A model generated the notes under the pieces. That model was not told the DNA's origin and made no database searches. It saw only the letters and a list, made by a program, of their open reading frames with translations. Of a stretch of 64,000 bases of DNA, positions 19,741 to 28,620 are shown in pieces. The stretch is from the NCBI GenBank assembly GCA_034670405.1, contig JAXDDX010000283.1:267570-331569 (forward strand), read 5' to 3'. The stretch's first letter is position 1, and every line of letters starts with the position of its first letter. The translations under genes and the position numbers were made by a program. This stretch comes from Hoplostethus atlanticus. Taxonomy: Eukaryota > Chordata > Actinopteri > Trachichthyiformes > Trachichthyidae.

Positions 19741-20612
19741 CAATGCATTCGTTTGAATAAACATAATTTTCAGTGCAATCGCTTTCCTGGTCTGGGATTG
19801 AATTTTCCATGGAGTGAACCCGTGCCTCCGTTCTCTTGGTTTTGATGCACACCCTTGCAAAGTGGTTAGCTGTGCCACAGGCTTTGCACGCTTTCCCATA
19901 CGCTGGACATTGCTCTTTTCCCCGCCCATGTGAAATACCACAGTATCTGCATGCAGAGGGGCTATCTGTGGCAGAAGTATACTGTCGCTGTTGCTTTACT
20001 GTGACAGGAGGGAATTTTTTGAATGGCTGCCTGAATGTAGCATTGACACTGTCCATATGTGGCCTCTCTTGCTCCATGGACCTCAGCCTCATGTCCGTCA
20101 GCTCTGCAGCACGGCATGTCTCCACAGCTGCAACCAGTGTCAAATCTTTCTCTCTCAACAAACGTCTGCGTGTGCCCTCATTGGCTATGCCAAGTACTAC
20201 TTTGTCCCTTATCAATTCGTCTCTTAGCGCCCCATATTCACATGTTGTGGCCTTTTCCCTCAAACGAGTGACAAAACTGTCGATAGACTCACCGTCTTCC
20301 TGTTTGCAACAGCCAAAAATGTATCGTTCATAAATCACATTCTTAGCGAGTTTGAAATAGCCCTCTAGCGCGTCCAGAATTGCACTCACGTTTTCTTGCT
20401 GAGCGTCAGTTAAATCCAGATTGTGCTTGTACACGTCGGCATTCAGGACCCATTATACTCCTCAGAGTAGCTGCTCGGACCGCCGCTGATTTCCCCTGCA
20501 GTCCCGTTGCTAAACTGTAATCTTCAAATTCTGCCCTGAAGATGTCCCAGTTTGCACTCCAGTCTCCGCTGAGCTTCATTGAAGCGGGAGGGGGAATCGT
20601 GTTCGTAACCAT
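19733..20612 (-). pseudogene. Gypsy gag with zinc-knuckle region, frameshifted
   Basis: Two minus-strand frames form one gag: 20612-20406 (starting MVTNTIPPPASMKLSGDW) and 20434-19733, with one frameshift near 20430. The capsid-like part has DALEGYFKLAKNVIYERYIF, SIDSFVTRLREKATTCEYG and LIRDKVVLGI, typical of gypsy gag. The C-terminus has a cysteine/histidine cluster (CRYCGISHGRGKEQCPAYGK, CKACGTANHFARVC), an RNA-binding zinc-knuckle pair. It is followed directly by the protease frame. Confidence 0.85.
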
Positions 20613-20774
20613 GATTAGGCGCTAGCACTACGCTAATACACTGAAACTAGCATGCTAACTGTAATGTCACTTCGGACTAAGAAAGCGAACGTCGCGTCAT
20701 TCACTCACGGTCGCATTCGTGTCGATACTCGGTACATTAGGCGTCATCTCGTGGAGTTCCTGAACAGCTAGGCC

Positions 20775-20779
20775 ACTTC
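20775..20779 (+). repeat. Left TSD (ACTTC) of Gmr1-type copy 2
   Basis: ACTTC precedes TGTGACAG here, and an identical ACTTC follows the 3' LTR end CTAACA at 25757-25761. A 5-bp duplication is normal for gypsy-type integrases and fixes both ends of the element. Confidence 0.85.
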
Positions 20780-20903
20780 TGTGACAGAGAAGCTGTCACT
20801 GGCGGTGGGCAGCACTGGGTAGAGGCACACCATTATACACACTCGCATACACAAACAGTCCCGCTTTTGTAGCAAGTGCACGCAATACAATCTAACCGGT
20901 ACA
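20780..20903 (+). repeat. Truncated 5' LTR of Gmr1-type copy 2
   Basis: Nearly identical to the first 124 bases of the 3' LTR (24943-25066); I saw two or three substitutions. It ends at AACCGGTACA and gag begins after an overlapping repeat (AACCGGTACAACCGGTACAA), so about 690 LTR bases, with the promoter and primer-binding site, were lost at a short direct repeat. Confidence 0.85.
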
Positions 20904-21349
20904 ACCGGTACAAGATGCCTGTCTACCAGCAAGGTGAGGATATTGAGAACTATCTCCTGCGCTTAGAGCGCATGGCAAGGACTTGGCAGTGGCCAGAGGA
21001 GGACTGGGCCTGCCGGCTGGCTCCCCTGTTGACTGGCAAAGCCCTGGAGGCCTATACTGCCATGGATGAGGAGGGGTCCAATATATACCCGGAGCTGAAG
21101 GAGGCGCTGTTGTTCAAGTTTGACATTTCACCTGAGACCTACCGTCTACGCTTCCGGTCCAGTACAACACCAGCCGGGGAGTCACCAACGGAGACATATC
21201 ATCGCCTCAAGGGTCTCTACCGGCATTGGATTAGACCAGAGCAACGGACGAAAGAGGAGATTGGAGAGACGGTCATCTTGGAGCAGCTGCTGCGAGTGCT
21301 TCCTCCGGACACAAGAACCTGGGTTCAGGAGCACGAACCAAACGACTGA
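20876..21349 (+). CDS. Gmr1-2 Gag capsid with SCAN-like C-terminal domain
   Basis: Gag forms the virus-like particle in which retrotransposon RNA is packaged. Counting from the Met at 20915 (MPVYQQGEDIENYLLRLER), the N-terminal part shows the gypsy capsid pattern WACRLAPLLTGKALEAY. From about residue 85 of the frame the sequence reads ISPETYRLRFRSS, then LKGLYRHWIRPEQRTKEE, VILEQLLRVLPPDTRTWV and EHEPND, which follows the SCAN domain consensus closely. SCAN domains are known to derive from a Gmr1-like gag. The first Met at 20876 lies in the residual LTR; 20915 is the more likely native start region. A TGA at 21347-21349 cuts the protein, and reading continues in the same frame as LTAARLALQYLNARKG to a C-run. 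Confidence 0.8.
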   Translation: MHAIQSNRYNRYKMPVYQQGEDIENYLLRLERMARTWQWPEEDWACRLAPLLTGKALEAYTAMDEEGSNIYPELKEALLFKFDISPETYRLRFRSSTTPAGESPTETYHRLKGLYRHWIRPEQRTKEEIGETVILEQLLRVLPPDTRTWVQEHEPND

Positions 21350-21412
21350 CTCACTGCGGCAAGACTCGCCTTGCAGTACCTCAATGCCCGCAAGGGGGCG
21401 CCCTTCCAACCA

Positions 21413-22009
21413 GCCCCCCCCCCCTCGAGACCCCAAGAACCCCAGTAACCTCAGGGACACTGAAGGTAATTATGGAGGGGATGAGAAAGGGGGTACAGAT
21501 CAGACAGGCCACAGAGGCTTTGTCTGCTACCACTGCCAGCAGCCAGGGCACAAAGCGTCGCTATGCCCACTTAAAAGACCAAAACTGTCGGGGTTATGCT
21601 ATGTGCCAAGAGAAGGGGACTGCATTGACTATGATGATGGTGAGGACCAGGAGAGGGGGGGAGAATCTATGTGGGTACCTGTGAAAGTTAATGGTAAACC
21701 AGTTACAGCTCTCCTAGATTCTGGTAGCTCCATGACCTTAATAAATACTAGTCATGTCCCCACTTGTGCAGTAGATTATAGCAAACAGACCATAGTTCAG
21801 TGTGTGCATGGTGACTGTAAGCCTGAGCCTCGGGCAGAGCTCACTGTGGAGGTGGACAAGCAGAAGTACCTGTTGACTGTGGGTGTAGTAGAGAACCTAC
21901 CGGTGGATATGCTCTTGGGGAGGGATTTGCCTGTGCTGTATGAGCTACTTGGTAGAGGCAAGGATCAGCCCCATGTACCTGTCAATGCAATGTCGGATAT
22001 GCAAATGTA
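21413..22009 (+). pseudogene. Gmr1-2 zinc knuckle and protease
   Basis: After a poly(C) run (about 21414-21423) that shifts the frame, the sequence reads to a stop at 22007-22009. A nucleocapsid zinc knuckle CYHCQQPGHKASLC (CX2CX4HX4C) is followed by the retropepsin catalytic motif ALLDSGSSMTLI and the terminal strand VDMLLGRDLPVLYEL. The protease domain itself looks complete and uninterrupted; the defect lies in its connection to gag. Confidence 0.8.
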
Positions 22010-23690
22010 ATATTTTGTCATAACCCGTGCTCAAACCAAGGCCAAGACTGGGTTACAACCACTGCCTGACTTGTGTGATAGTCTGTGCGAGGGTGGAACC
22101 AAAGGGCCCAGAAAGTCACGCCGACAACGGCGGTTTGAAAAACATGTAGGTTCCCCCGTACCTGTAACTTTGCCTGATGAGATGTCTGGGTTAAAGGTTA
22201 AATGGGAGGTCCCTGATGATATTGTAACCCTGCAACAGTCTGACCTGTCTATCAAACCATTGTATGACAAGACCTTGTCTGGGGAAAACCACACTGCAGT
22301 TTCAGGGGGTTCTGTTTTCCATACATGACAACATACTGTACCAGGGGGAAGAGGGAGATAGAAAGTTGGTGGTACCCAGTAGTTGCAGACCACTTGTTCT
22401 CCATCTTGCACACACAATCCCGTGGGCAGGACATTTAGGGCGTCATAAGACCTACCTTAGGTTAGGCTATCGGTTTTTTTTGGCCCTCCATGTACACTGA
22501 TGTGCAAGCATACTGCAACACATGTTCAGAGTGCCAGAAAACCAGTGCTGTCCGCAGGTCCAACCGAGCCCCCTTGCAACCAATGCCAGTCATCACTAGC
22601 CCGTTCCAGCGGATTGCAATGGACATCGTGGGGCCATTGGAGAAGAGCAGATCAGGATATCAGTACATCCTTGTCGTGTGTGATTATGCCATTCGCTTCC
22701 CTGGAGCTTTTCCTCTGCGTTCCATCACCACCCCAAAAGTGATCAGTGCCCTTGTCCAGTTGTTTTCCCGTGTAGGCATCCCGGAGGAGATCCTGACCGA
22801 CCAGGGAACCAACTTCACCTCCCGTCTGATGGGGCAGCTGCACAAAGAACTGGGGATTACTGGCATCAAGACTCCTTACCATCCTGAGAAAGATGGCCTG
22901 GTGGAGAGGTTTAATCAGACTCTCAAGAGGATGCTCAAGAAGTTTGTCTCAGACAACCGGAAAGACTGGGACAAGTGGTTACCATTTCTCCTGTTCGCTT
23001 ACAGGGAGGTGCCTCAGGCGTCCACAGGCTTTTCACCCTTTGAACTCCTGTATGGCTGGCCAGTGCAAGGACCACTGGACCTGGTGAAACGGAGCTGGGA
23101 GGGGTCAACTGCAGCTTCTGAGGAGAAAGGGATTGTCCACTATGTCCTTCAGATGAGGGACCGGCTGGAGCAGTACCAAGAGCAAACTAAGCTCAACATG
23201 CAGGAAGCCCAAAGTGCCCAGAAGACAAGGTATGACAAGCCAGCGGGAGTTCAAACCAGGTGATAAAGTCTTGCTTCTCCTACCATCCTGTTCTAGCAAG
23301 CTCCTGGCAAAGTGGCAGGGTCCCTTCATGGTGGTGCGGAAGATGGGGCCAACCACCTACAAGGTGCTACAACCAGAGAAGCAGAAGAAGAAGCAGAGAT
23401 ATCATGTCAATCTCCTGAAAGCTTGGAAAGAGAGAGAAGGTGCCACGACGAATACATCTCTTCTGGTCCGTCAGTTGTCAGAGGAAGATGACTCGGAGGG
23501 CGTAGTGGAGGCCTGGAAGAAGCCTGGCAATATGGACCTCTCTCATCTGGACGGTAATCGGCCAGTGGAGCTGCAGGTAGTATTCGGGAACTTCACACAC
23601 TTGTTCCAGCAGAAGCCAGGACGGACCACCACCCTGAAGCATTCCATTCGGATTAAGCCTGACCAGTATCCAGTGCGCCAGCGCTGCTAG
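22010..23690 (+). pseudogene. Gmr1-2 linker, integrase and GPY/F module
   Basis: The linker (22020-22320) is broken by a frameshift. The HHCC zinc finger reads HLAHTIPWAGHLGRHKTY, is shifted at a T-run (about 22473-22480), and resumes with CNTCSEC at 22514. The integrase core in frame 22490-23263 has D (AMDIVGP), D (ILTDQGTNF) and E (DGLVERF); the last two are separated by 34 residues rather than 35, apparently from loss of one codon before PYHP. After a frameshift near 23240, the GPY/F-like module follows (KLLAKWQGPFMVVRKMGPTT, YHVNLLKAW) and a tether to RT up to 23690. Confidence 0.85.
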
Positions 23691-23691
23691 A

Positions 23692-24985
23692 GTGCCTGAA
23701 CGACTGCTTGGGGCTCTGAAGGATGAGATCCGGACCATGCTAGAGCTGGGGGTCATCGAGCATTCAGAGAGTGAATGGAGGAGCCCCATCGTCATTGTAC
23801 CCAAGAAAGATGGGTCCCTTCGGGTCTGCATTGACCTCCGGAAGTTGAATGCCATCTCCTTCTTCAATGCCTACCCGATGCCCCGGATAGAGGACCTCTT
23901 TGAGAGAATTGGAAGAGCCAATTTCATCACCACCCTGGACCTCTGTAAGGGGTACTGGCAGGTTCCCCTGGACGAGCAGTCAAAGCCGCTCACTGCCTTC
24001 AGGACTCCACTTGGGCTCTTCCAATTCACCACCATGCCCTTTGGACTCCATGGTGCGCCAGCAACGTTCCAGAGACTTATGGACCGGGTGCTCCAAGGTT
24101 GTGAGGACTGTAGTGCGGCCTACTTGGATGACGTGGTGATCTACAGCCGAACATGGGAGGAGCATCTGGAGCACCTGCGCAGAGCTCTGGGAAAGATCAA
24201 CGCCGCTGGACTCACCCTGAATCTGTAGAAATGTGAGTGGGCAAAACAGGAGACAAAGTACCTGGGCTATTATCTAGGACGAGGGGAGGTTCGGCCTCAG
24301 GTGGACAAGATAGAGGCCATCCTCAACAGCCCCCGACCCTGCACAAAGACCTAGGTGAGGTCCTTCCTTGGGCTGGTAGGGTGGTATCGAAGGTTCATCC
24401 CTCAATTCTACACTCTGGCCGCACCTCTGACCAGTCTCACTGGAAAGCTGGCCAGCAACCCAATGAAGTGGACACAGGAATGTGAAGTTGCCTTTCAGGC
24501 CCTGAAATCCCACCTGTGCTCTTCTCCAGTCCTTCAGAGTCCGGACTTTGAGCGAAGATTCCTGGTCCAAGTGGATGCCTCTGGGGTGGGCATTGGGGCG
24601 GTGCTGGCTCAGGGAGACCCAGGGGAAGAGCGTCTAGTTCTATACCTGAGTCGAAAACTCCTGCCTCGGGAAACCAGGTACTCCACCATCGAGAAGGAGT
24701 GTCTGACCATCAAGTGGGCACTAGACAGCCTCCCTTGGTAGGGAGTTTGACCTCGACACCGACCACAGAGCCTTGACCTGGATTCAGACCATGAAGGATC
24801 GCAACTCCAGAGTGACCCGCTGGTATCTGGAACTCCAGCCCTTCAAGTTCCAGATACGGCATAAGGCAGGGAAGGAGAACGTGACAGCGGATTACCTATC
24901 TCGGCTGCCTAACGTCGTTGCCTCAGGAGAAGAGGATGGTAATGTGACAGAGAAGCTGTCACTGGCGGTGGGCAGCACTGGGTAG
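23692..24985 (+). pseudogene. Gmr1-2 reverse transcriptase and RNase H
   Basis: RT is nearly complete: fingers (VIVPKKDGSLRVCIDLRKLN), palm (TTLDLCKGYWQVPLD, PFGLHGAPATFQRLMD) and the YLDD catalytic motif in AAYLDDVVIYS. In-frame TAG codons occur at 24226-24228 and 24352-24354. RNase H follows with VQVDASGVGIGAVLAQ, STIEKECLTIKWAL, then a frameshift near 24741 and DTDHRALTW-like sequence leading to NVTADYLSRLP. The polypurine stretch GGAGAAGAGGATGG lies just before the 3' LTR. Only a handful of lesions separate it from an open pol. Confidence 0.88.
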
Positions 24986-25756
24986 AGGCACGCCATTATA
25001 CACACTCGCATACACAAACAGTCCCGCTTTTGTAGCAAGTCCACGCAATACAATCTAACCGGTACATTTTCCCATTTCCCCACATTAATGATACAGGTAC
25101 CAATATAATCACTCCATTGTTTATTTTTCAATATTACAACTACCGTGATCAGAATCGTTTTGCTGTCTTTCATTCTCCTCTTCTCCTGTGTGTAGTCAGG
25201 TGGCGGCCACTGGGTCCTAAAGCGAGCCGCCGTGTCCGGGCTGGCTATATTGTGTCATTTCCCGCCTCACGCATACGCATTATTTTGGAATGCGCCAATG
25301 TTTATCAGTTGTGGAGTTATTGTATTTTGATGTTTATGCAGGCCTTTTATTTGTGGAGTGTGTCATTACATATATATAATATGGTAATTAATAATATACA
25401 TTATATATATATATATACACATACATAACTACTGTAATGGAGGGAGTATTTATTTTGATAGTTGGGGGTGGGGCCAGGAGTACTTATATGGGTCCCTCTC
25501 CAGGGAGAAGGGGTCAGGTTGTGCCCAGGAAAGTACCGTTATTGCTGCTCCTGTGGTCATTGTGGATGTTGGATTTTCATGTTGGATTTCGTGGCTGTAT
25601 ATATGTAAATAGTTTTCCCTTTTTGGACACTCACTTTTGCACATTGTTTTGGATTTTGGGAGCACCAATAAATCACCTTGCACTACAACTGCTATTTGTG
25701 ACTGTGCCATTTGTTTGGAGGGTTGAGCGACGTCTCTCGGCTTACACTCCCTAACA
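24943..25756 (+). repeat. 3' LTR of Gmr1-type copy 2 (814 bp)
   Basis: TGTGACAG...CTAACA, followed by TSD ACTTC. A TATA-like TACTTATATGGG (about 25482) and a poly(A) signal CCAATAAATCACC (about 25664-25676) lie in the expected order for U3-R-U5. The LTR contains an AT-repeat tract at about 25380-25425. The start is preceded by a purine-rich tract. Confidence 0.85.
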
Positions 25757-25769
25757 ACTTCTGACACCA

Positions 25770-26162
25770 TGTTTGGATGTTAAATGAGGAGACCGAGTCA
25801 TTGATGCAGTTGACGATTCATGTTAACCAAAACCAAAACTGACATCCGGGTATGCAGCAGTCACAGTCATACACAGTAGCTAGTGCAGTACTAGACAAAT
25901 TCCAATAGATGGCAGTAATGTGCCATCTAAGACCCGTAACAAAGACTTTGCGCAGCTTTCATAGAATACCTTTGTCAGGTTTCTACCGTCCTCTTCCCGC
26001 AACAAGTGAACCCTCTCGCTATAGACTACCTTTGTCCACCGTCCATTTCAGAGCGGGACTTCTCCTTGAACTAGACTTTAGTTTTCTGGTTAAAAAAAGG
26101 TCTATTTCTGTAGCGATCCTTTCAGTAATGTTGTCAGACCCTTGTCAGACACACAAATAACA
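25770..26162 (-). repeat. 5' LTR of the minus-strand gypsy element
   Basis: On the minus strand the LTR ends ATCCAAACA and the primer-binding sequence TGGTGTCAGAAG follows directly. The start is inferred at TGTTATTTGTG (26162), which gives a TG...CA unit of about 393 bp. The start is less certain than the end because no second LTR is available for comparison. Confidence 0.55.
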
Positions 26163-26565
26163 ATCTGAGCCTGTCAGTGGCAAAATCAAGCACTTTTAGT
26201 GGACGTACTTTGACTGCACGCACTTGCCCCACAGGATTACGTTGCAGCCATTGAGCCCGTTTCGCGACTGCCGACTGAGCCGATCTACCGGAGCAATTCC
26301 GAAACTTTTTGGACTTATTTTGCGGTATAATAGGCGATTTTGTAGATATAGAGGCCAGGTTTAAAAATCCTGGAATTCTCCTTTAACCAGTCTGACATTG
26401 TGTTATTGATTTTCTTAGTATTTGTTACATATTTTGGGTTTCAACAGTCAAGAACAGAAAAACAAAAGAAAGAAATAGCAACAAGGGAGAAAAAAAAAAT
26501 ATATATATATAAAAATACGTGGAGTGATAGTCCAAACAAGACTGCAGATCCTACTGTGTACTGGC
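26163..26565. other. Unassigned, end of a dispersed repeat
   Basis: The segment near 26315-26395 (TTTTGCGGTATAATAGGCG, AAAAATCCTGGAATTCTCC) resembles the terminus of a common fish repeat, from memory only. An A-rich/AT stretch occupies about 26485-26515. No coding sequence was recognised. Confidence 0.3.
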
Positions 26566-26567
26566 TC

Positions 26568-27400
26568 AATAGGCAAAACTATTATTAATTAATAACTGTT
26601 TAACATTGTTTTTGAATAGATGGGGAGAAAGGTCAAAGAAGTGGGAAGGAAGTTGCTTATAGACTTTGTCTCCTCGGAATTGGAAGCTGAACTGAGACAT
26701 AGCTGTTCTAGCATAAGGAAGCTGAAATTGTCTCTTACATCTTGTGTTATAGTTATGATTGTACTCATTTCTCCTGTAGAAACTAATGGACATCGGGGAG
26801 AACTGATTAAGAATTGCTTTGAAGCGAACTGTGCTGTATGGAGGATGCTGATGTGGTAAATGTAACAACTGTAACAAATTTCTTGAAGACAGGCTGCGAG
26901 TAGTCCGCATATAATATGATTTGAATAAAATTTTTGGAGGAGATGGATACAATGCAATTTAGTATAATGAGTACTGGCCCAGATGAGTTTGCAATAATTG
27001 ATGTAAGAGAAGGTGAGATGAGATCTGTGAGGGTTCCAGCACAGTTGTCATGCATTAATATGTGTAGGAATCTAGTTTTAGGGGGTTAATAAAAATGGAT
27101 ACATTGTAATCTATTTTGGCTTTCTTGTGATTAAATAATATAAAAGTTTTTTTCCCACATTCATAGACAATTGTTTTAACCACTTGGAAAACCTAACCAG
27201 TTAGTTGTTTACAGTTGTGATAAGACACTAAAGATCACTGTGAGAAAAGAATACACTAGTGTCATCTGCGAATAAGAAACTTTGTATAAATCATTTATAT
27301 ATATATATATATATATATAAGAAATAAAAGAGGTCCAAGGATAGAGCCCTGGGGGACTTCACATTTTATATCAAGGTGGGGTGAGTCAGTTCCATTGAAT
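26568..27400 (-). pseudogene. LINE reverse transcriptase 3' fragment (Rex/L2-like)
   Basis: On the minus strand, 27350-27335 encodes a PQGSILGPLLF-like segment, and near 27270 the catalytic FLFADDTSVF is readable, followed by KWLKQLSMNV. Further on, the frame 26952-26568 includes NYNTRCKRQFQLPYARTAMS and FSFQFRGDKVYKQLP, the post-RT region common to CR1/L2/Rex-type LINEs. An AT microsatellite interrupts it at 27293-27320. Several frameshifts are present and there is no 5' half, so it is a dead 5'-truncated copy. Confidence 0.75.
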
Positions 27401-27423
27401 GAGACATATAGTTTCCTTTTTTA

Positions 27424-28115
27424 CAGACCATATGCCTTTGCCCAGCAGCTCTGTAATGCGGCTCGGCGGTGGCTGCAGCCGGATACCACCCCGGCCGACC
27501 AGGTGGTGGACATGGTGGTGCTGGAGCAATTGTGGGTGGCCTCTACTCCCGTACAGCCGCCAAATGCGGGATACGGTGGGTCCCCATCAAACCCTGGTGC
27601 CTCGGAGGAGCTCCTTGACCGGTTAGGCACCGCTTGTTTTTTTACACTACAGGATTTGACCAAGGGCTACTGGCAAATTCCCTTATCTCCAAAGTCCAAG
27701 GAGAAAATGGCTTTCTCTACTCTGTTCTGTTTGTTCAGATCCCCGGCCACGTTCCGGCACCTCATTTACCGGGTCCTGCGTTTGCATACTGTGTATGCTG
27801 CTGCCTACTTGGATGATCATCCACAGTTTATGCAGGGACAGCTGGGAGCAGCATATGCAGCATGTGGGGGCCATGCTTGAGTCACTTAGGCAGGCGGGAA
27901 GAAGTGTGTGGTTGGACGGAGAGAGGTACGGTATCTGGGGAACCACTTGGGGGGAGGGCTGGTGCAGTACCAGGTAGATAAAATGGCAGTGATTGCGGCC
28001 TGCCCGAGACCCAAGACAAAAAGAGAGGTGAAGTGATTCCTGGTGAAGTGAAGAGATTCATTACAACCTTCTCGGAGCTGACCAGCCCTTTGAGCGACTT
28101 GACCCGAAAGGGTTG
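27424..28115 (+). pseudogene. Collapsed Gmr1-type fragment, copy 3 (SCAN-like gag joined to RT)
   Basis: The frame begins with a SCAN-like piece (ARRWLQPDTTPADQVVDMVV, then LEQLW) from a Gmr1-type gag and passes, through a deletion that removed protease and integrase, into RT: FFTLQDLTKGYWQIPLSPKS, KEKMAFST, SPATFRHLIYRVLR and AAYLDD. After the frame ends (27880), decayed RT/RNase H follows, to TSPLSDLTRKG at about 28110. Two gag/pol regions thousands of bases apart in a full element are thus fused within about 500 bases. Confidence 0.75.
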
Positions 28116-28620
28116 ACCTGTAATTGTAGCGCCCCCCTTGGGCCAATCAATGTAATTTTGAAAATACTGGAATCCAGTCGTGAGATGCATCATTCTCCCA
28201 AGTTTCATTAAAATCAGTACAATGGTGTCTGAGATAGTGTCTGATGACCAAAAAGATGAACAAATTAACAGATGAATGAGACCATAGTCCCCCAATAAAA
28301 TCTGTCACCAGGGTTGGGGAACAGTAAGAACAGTGTAAGAACACAGTAAATAAAATATAAAAACATGCGTACCTGTTATGAAACACTCTTGCTCTAGTCA
28401 TAAAGTTTAAATAATTTATTGCAAAAATAAACACTGGAATTTATTATTTATTGGATTGCACAGAAACATGTTTAAATGGACACCATCTTGATGATCAGAT
28501 GACGCAGGTTCAAACTCAAGTATCTGTCCTGCTGAAGTGTCCTTGAGCAAGACACCAAATCCCTACCAGATCCAGGGGTGACTCTGACCTCGCAGGCTAA
28601 AAATGTGTTTCTCTATGGAC
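28116..28620. repeat. Repeat fragments (interspersed repeat and SINE-like piece)
   Basis: 28116-28290 contains TGTAGCGCCCCCCTTGGGCC and belongs, by resemblance, to the same broad repeat type as the arms at 3728-6770. 28490-28610 contains ACGCAGGTTCAAACTCAAGT and CTGAAGTGTCCTTGAGCAAG, phrases common in fish SINE-like repeats. Boundaries are approximate. Confidence 0.4.

Larger units (their letters stand above)
20780..25756 (+). mobile_element. Gmr1-type Ty3/gypsy retrotransposon, copy 2 (both ends, TSD ACTTC)
   Basis: Both termini are present: TGTGACAG at 20780 and CTAACA at 25756, flanked by ACTTC. The internal order is gag, zinc knuckle, protease, integrase, RT, RNase H, i.e. the Gmr1 arrangement. 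The 5' LTR is reduced to its first 124 bases. The coding region carries several stops and frameshifts but every domain can be followed. It sits in the primer-binding site of the opposite-strand gypsy element, so it is the younger insertion. Confidence 0.9.
18906..26162 (-). mobile_element. Minus-strand Ty3/gypsy element, interrupted by Gmr1-type copy 2
   Basis: Read on the minus strand: LTR (26162-25770), primer-binding site TGGTGTCAGAAG, gag, protease, then RT cut off at 18906. The Gmr1-type element at 20780-25756 lies inside the primer-binding region; without it GGCCACTTC joins CTGACACCA and restores TGGTGTCAGAAGTGGCC. The distal RT, RNase H, integrase and 3' LTR are missing, so the element is 3'-truncated and older than its guest. 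Confidence 0.8.

Noticed and set aside
19836-20333. 165-codon plus-strand frame
   Set aside because: It is the antisense of the gypsy gag, whose minus-strand frame shows clear capsid and zinc-knuckle motifs.
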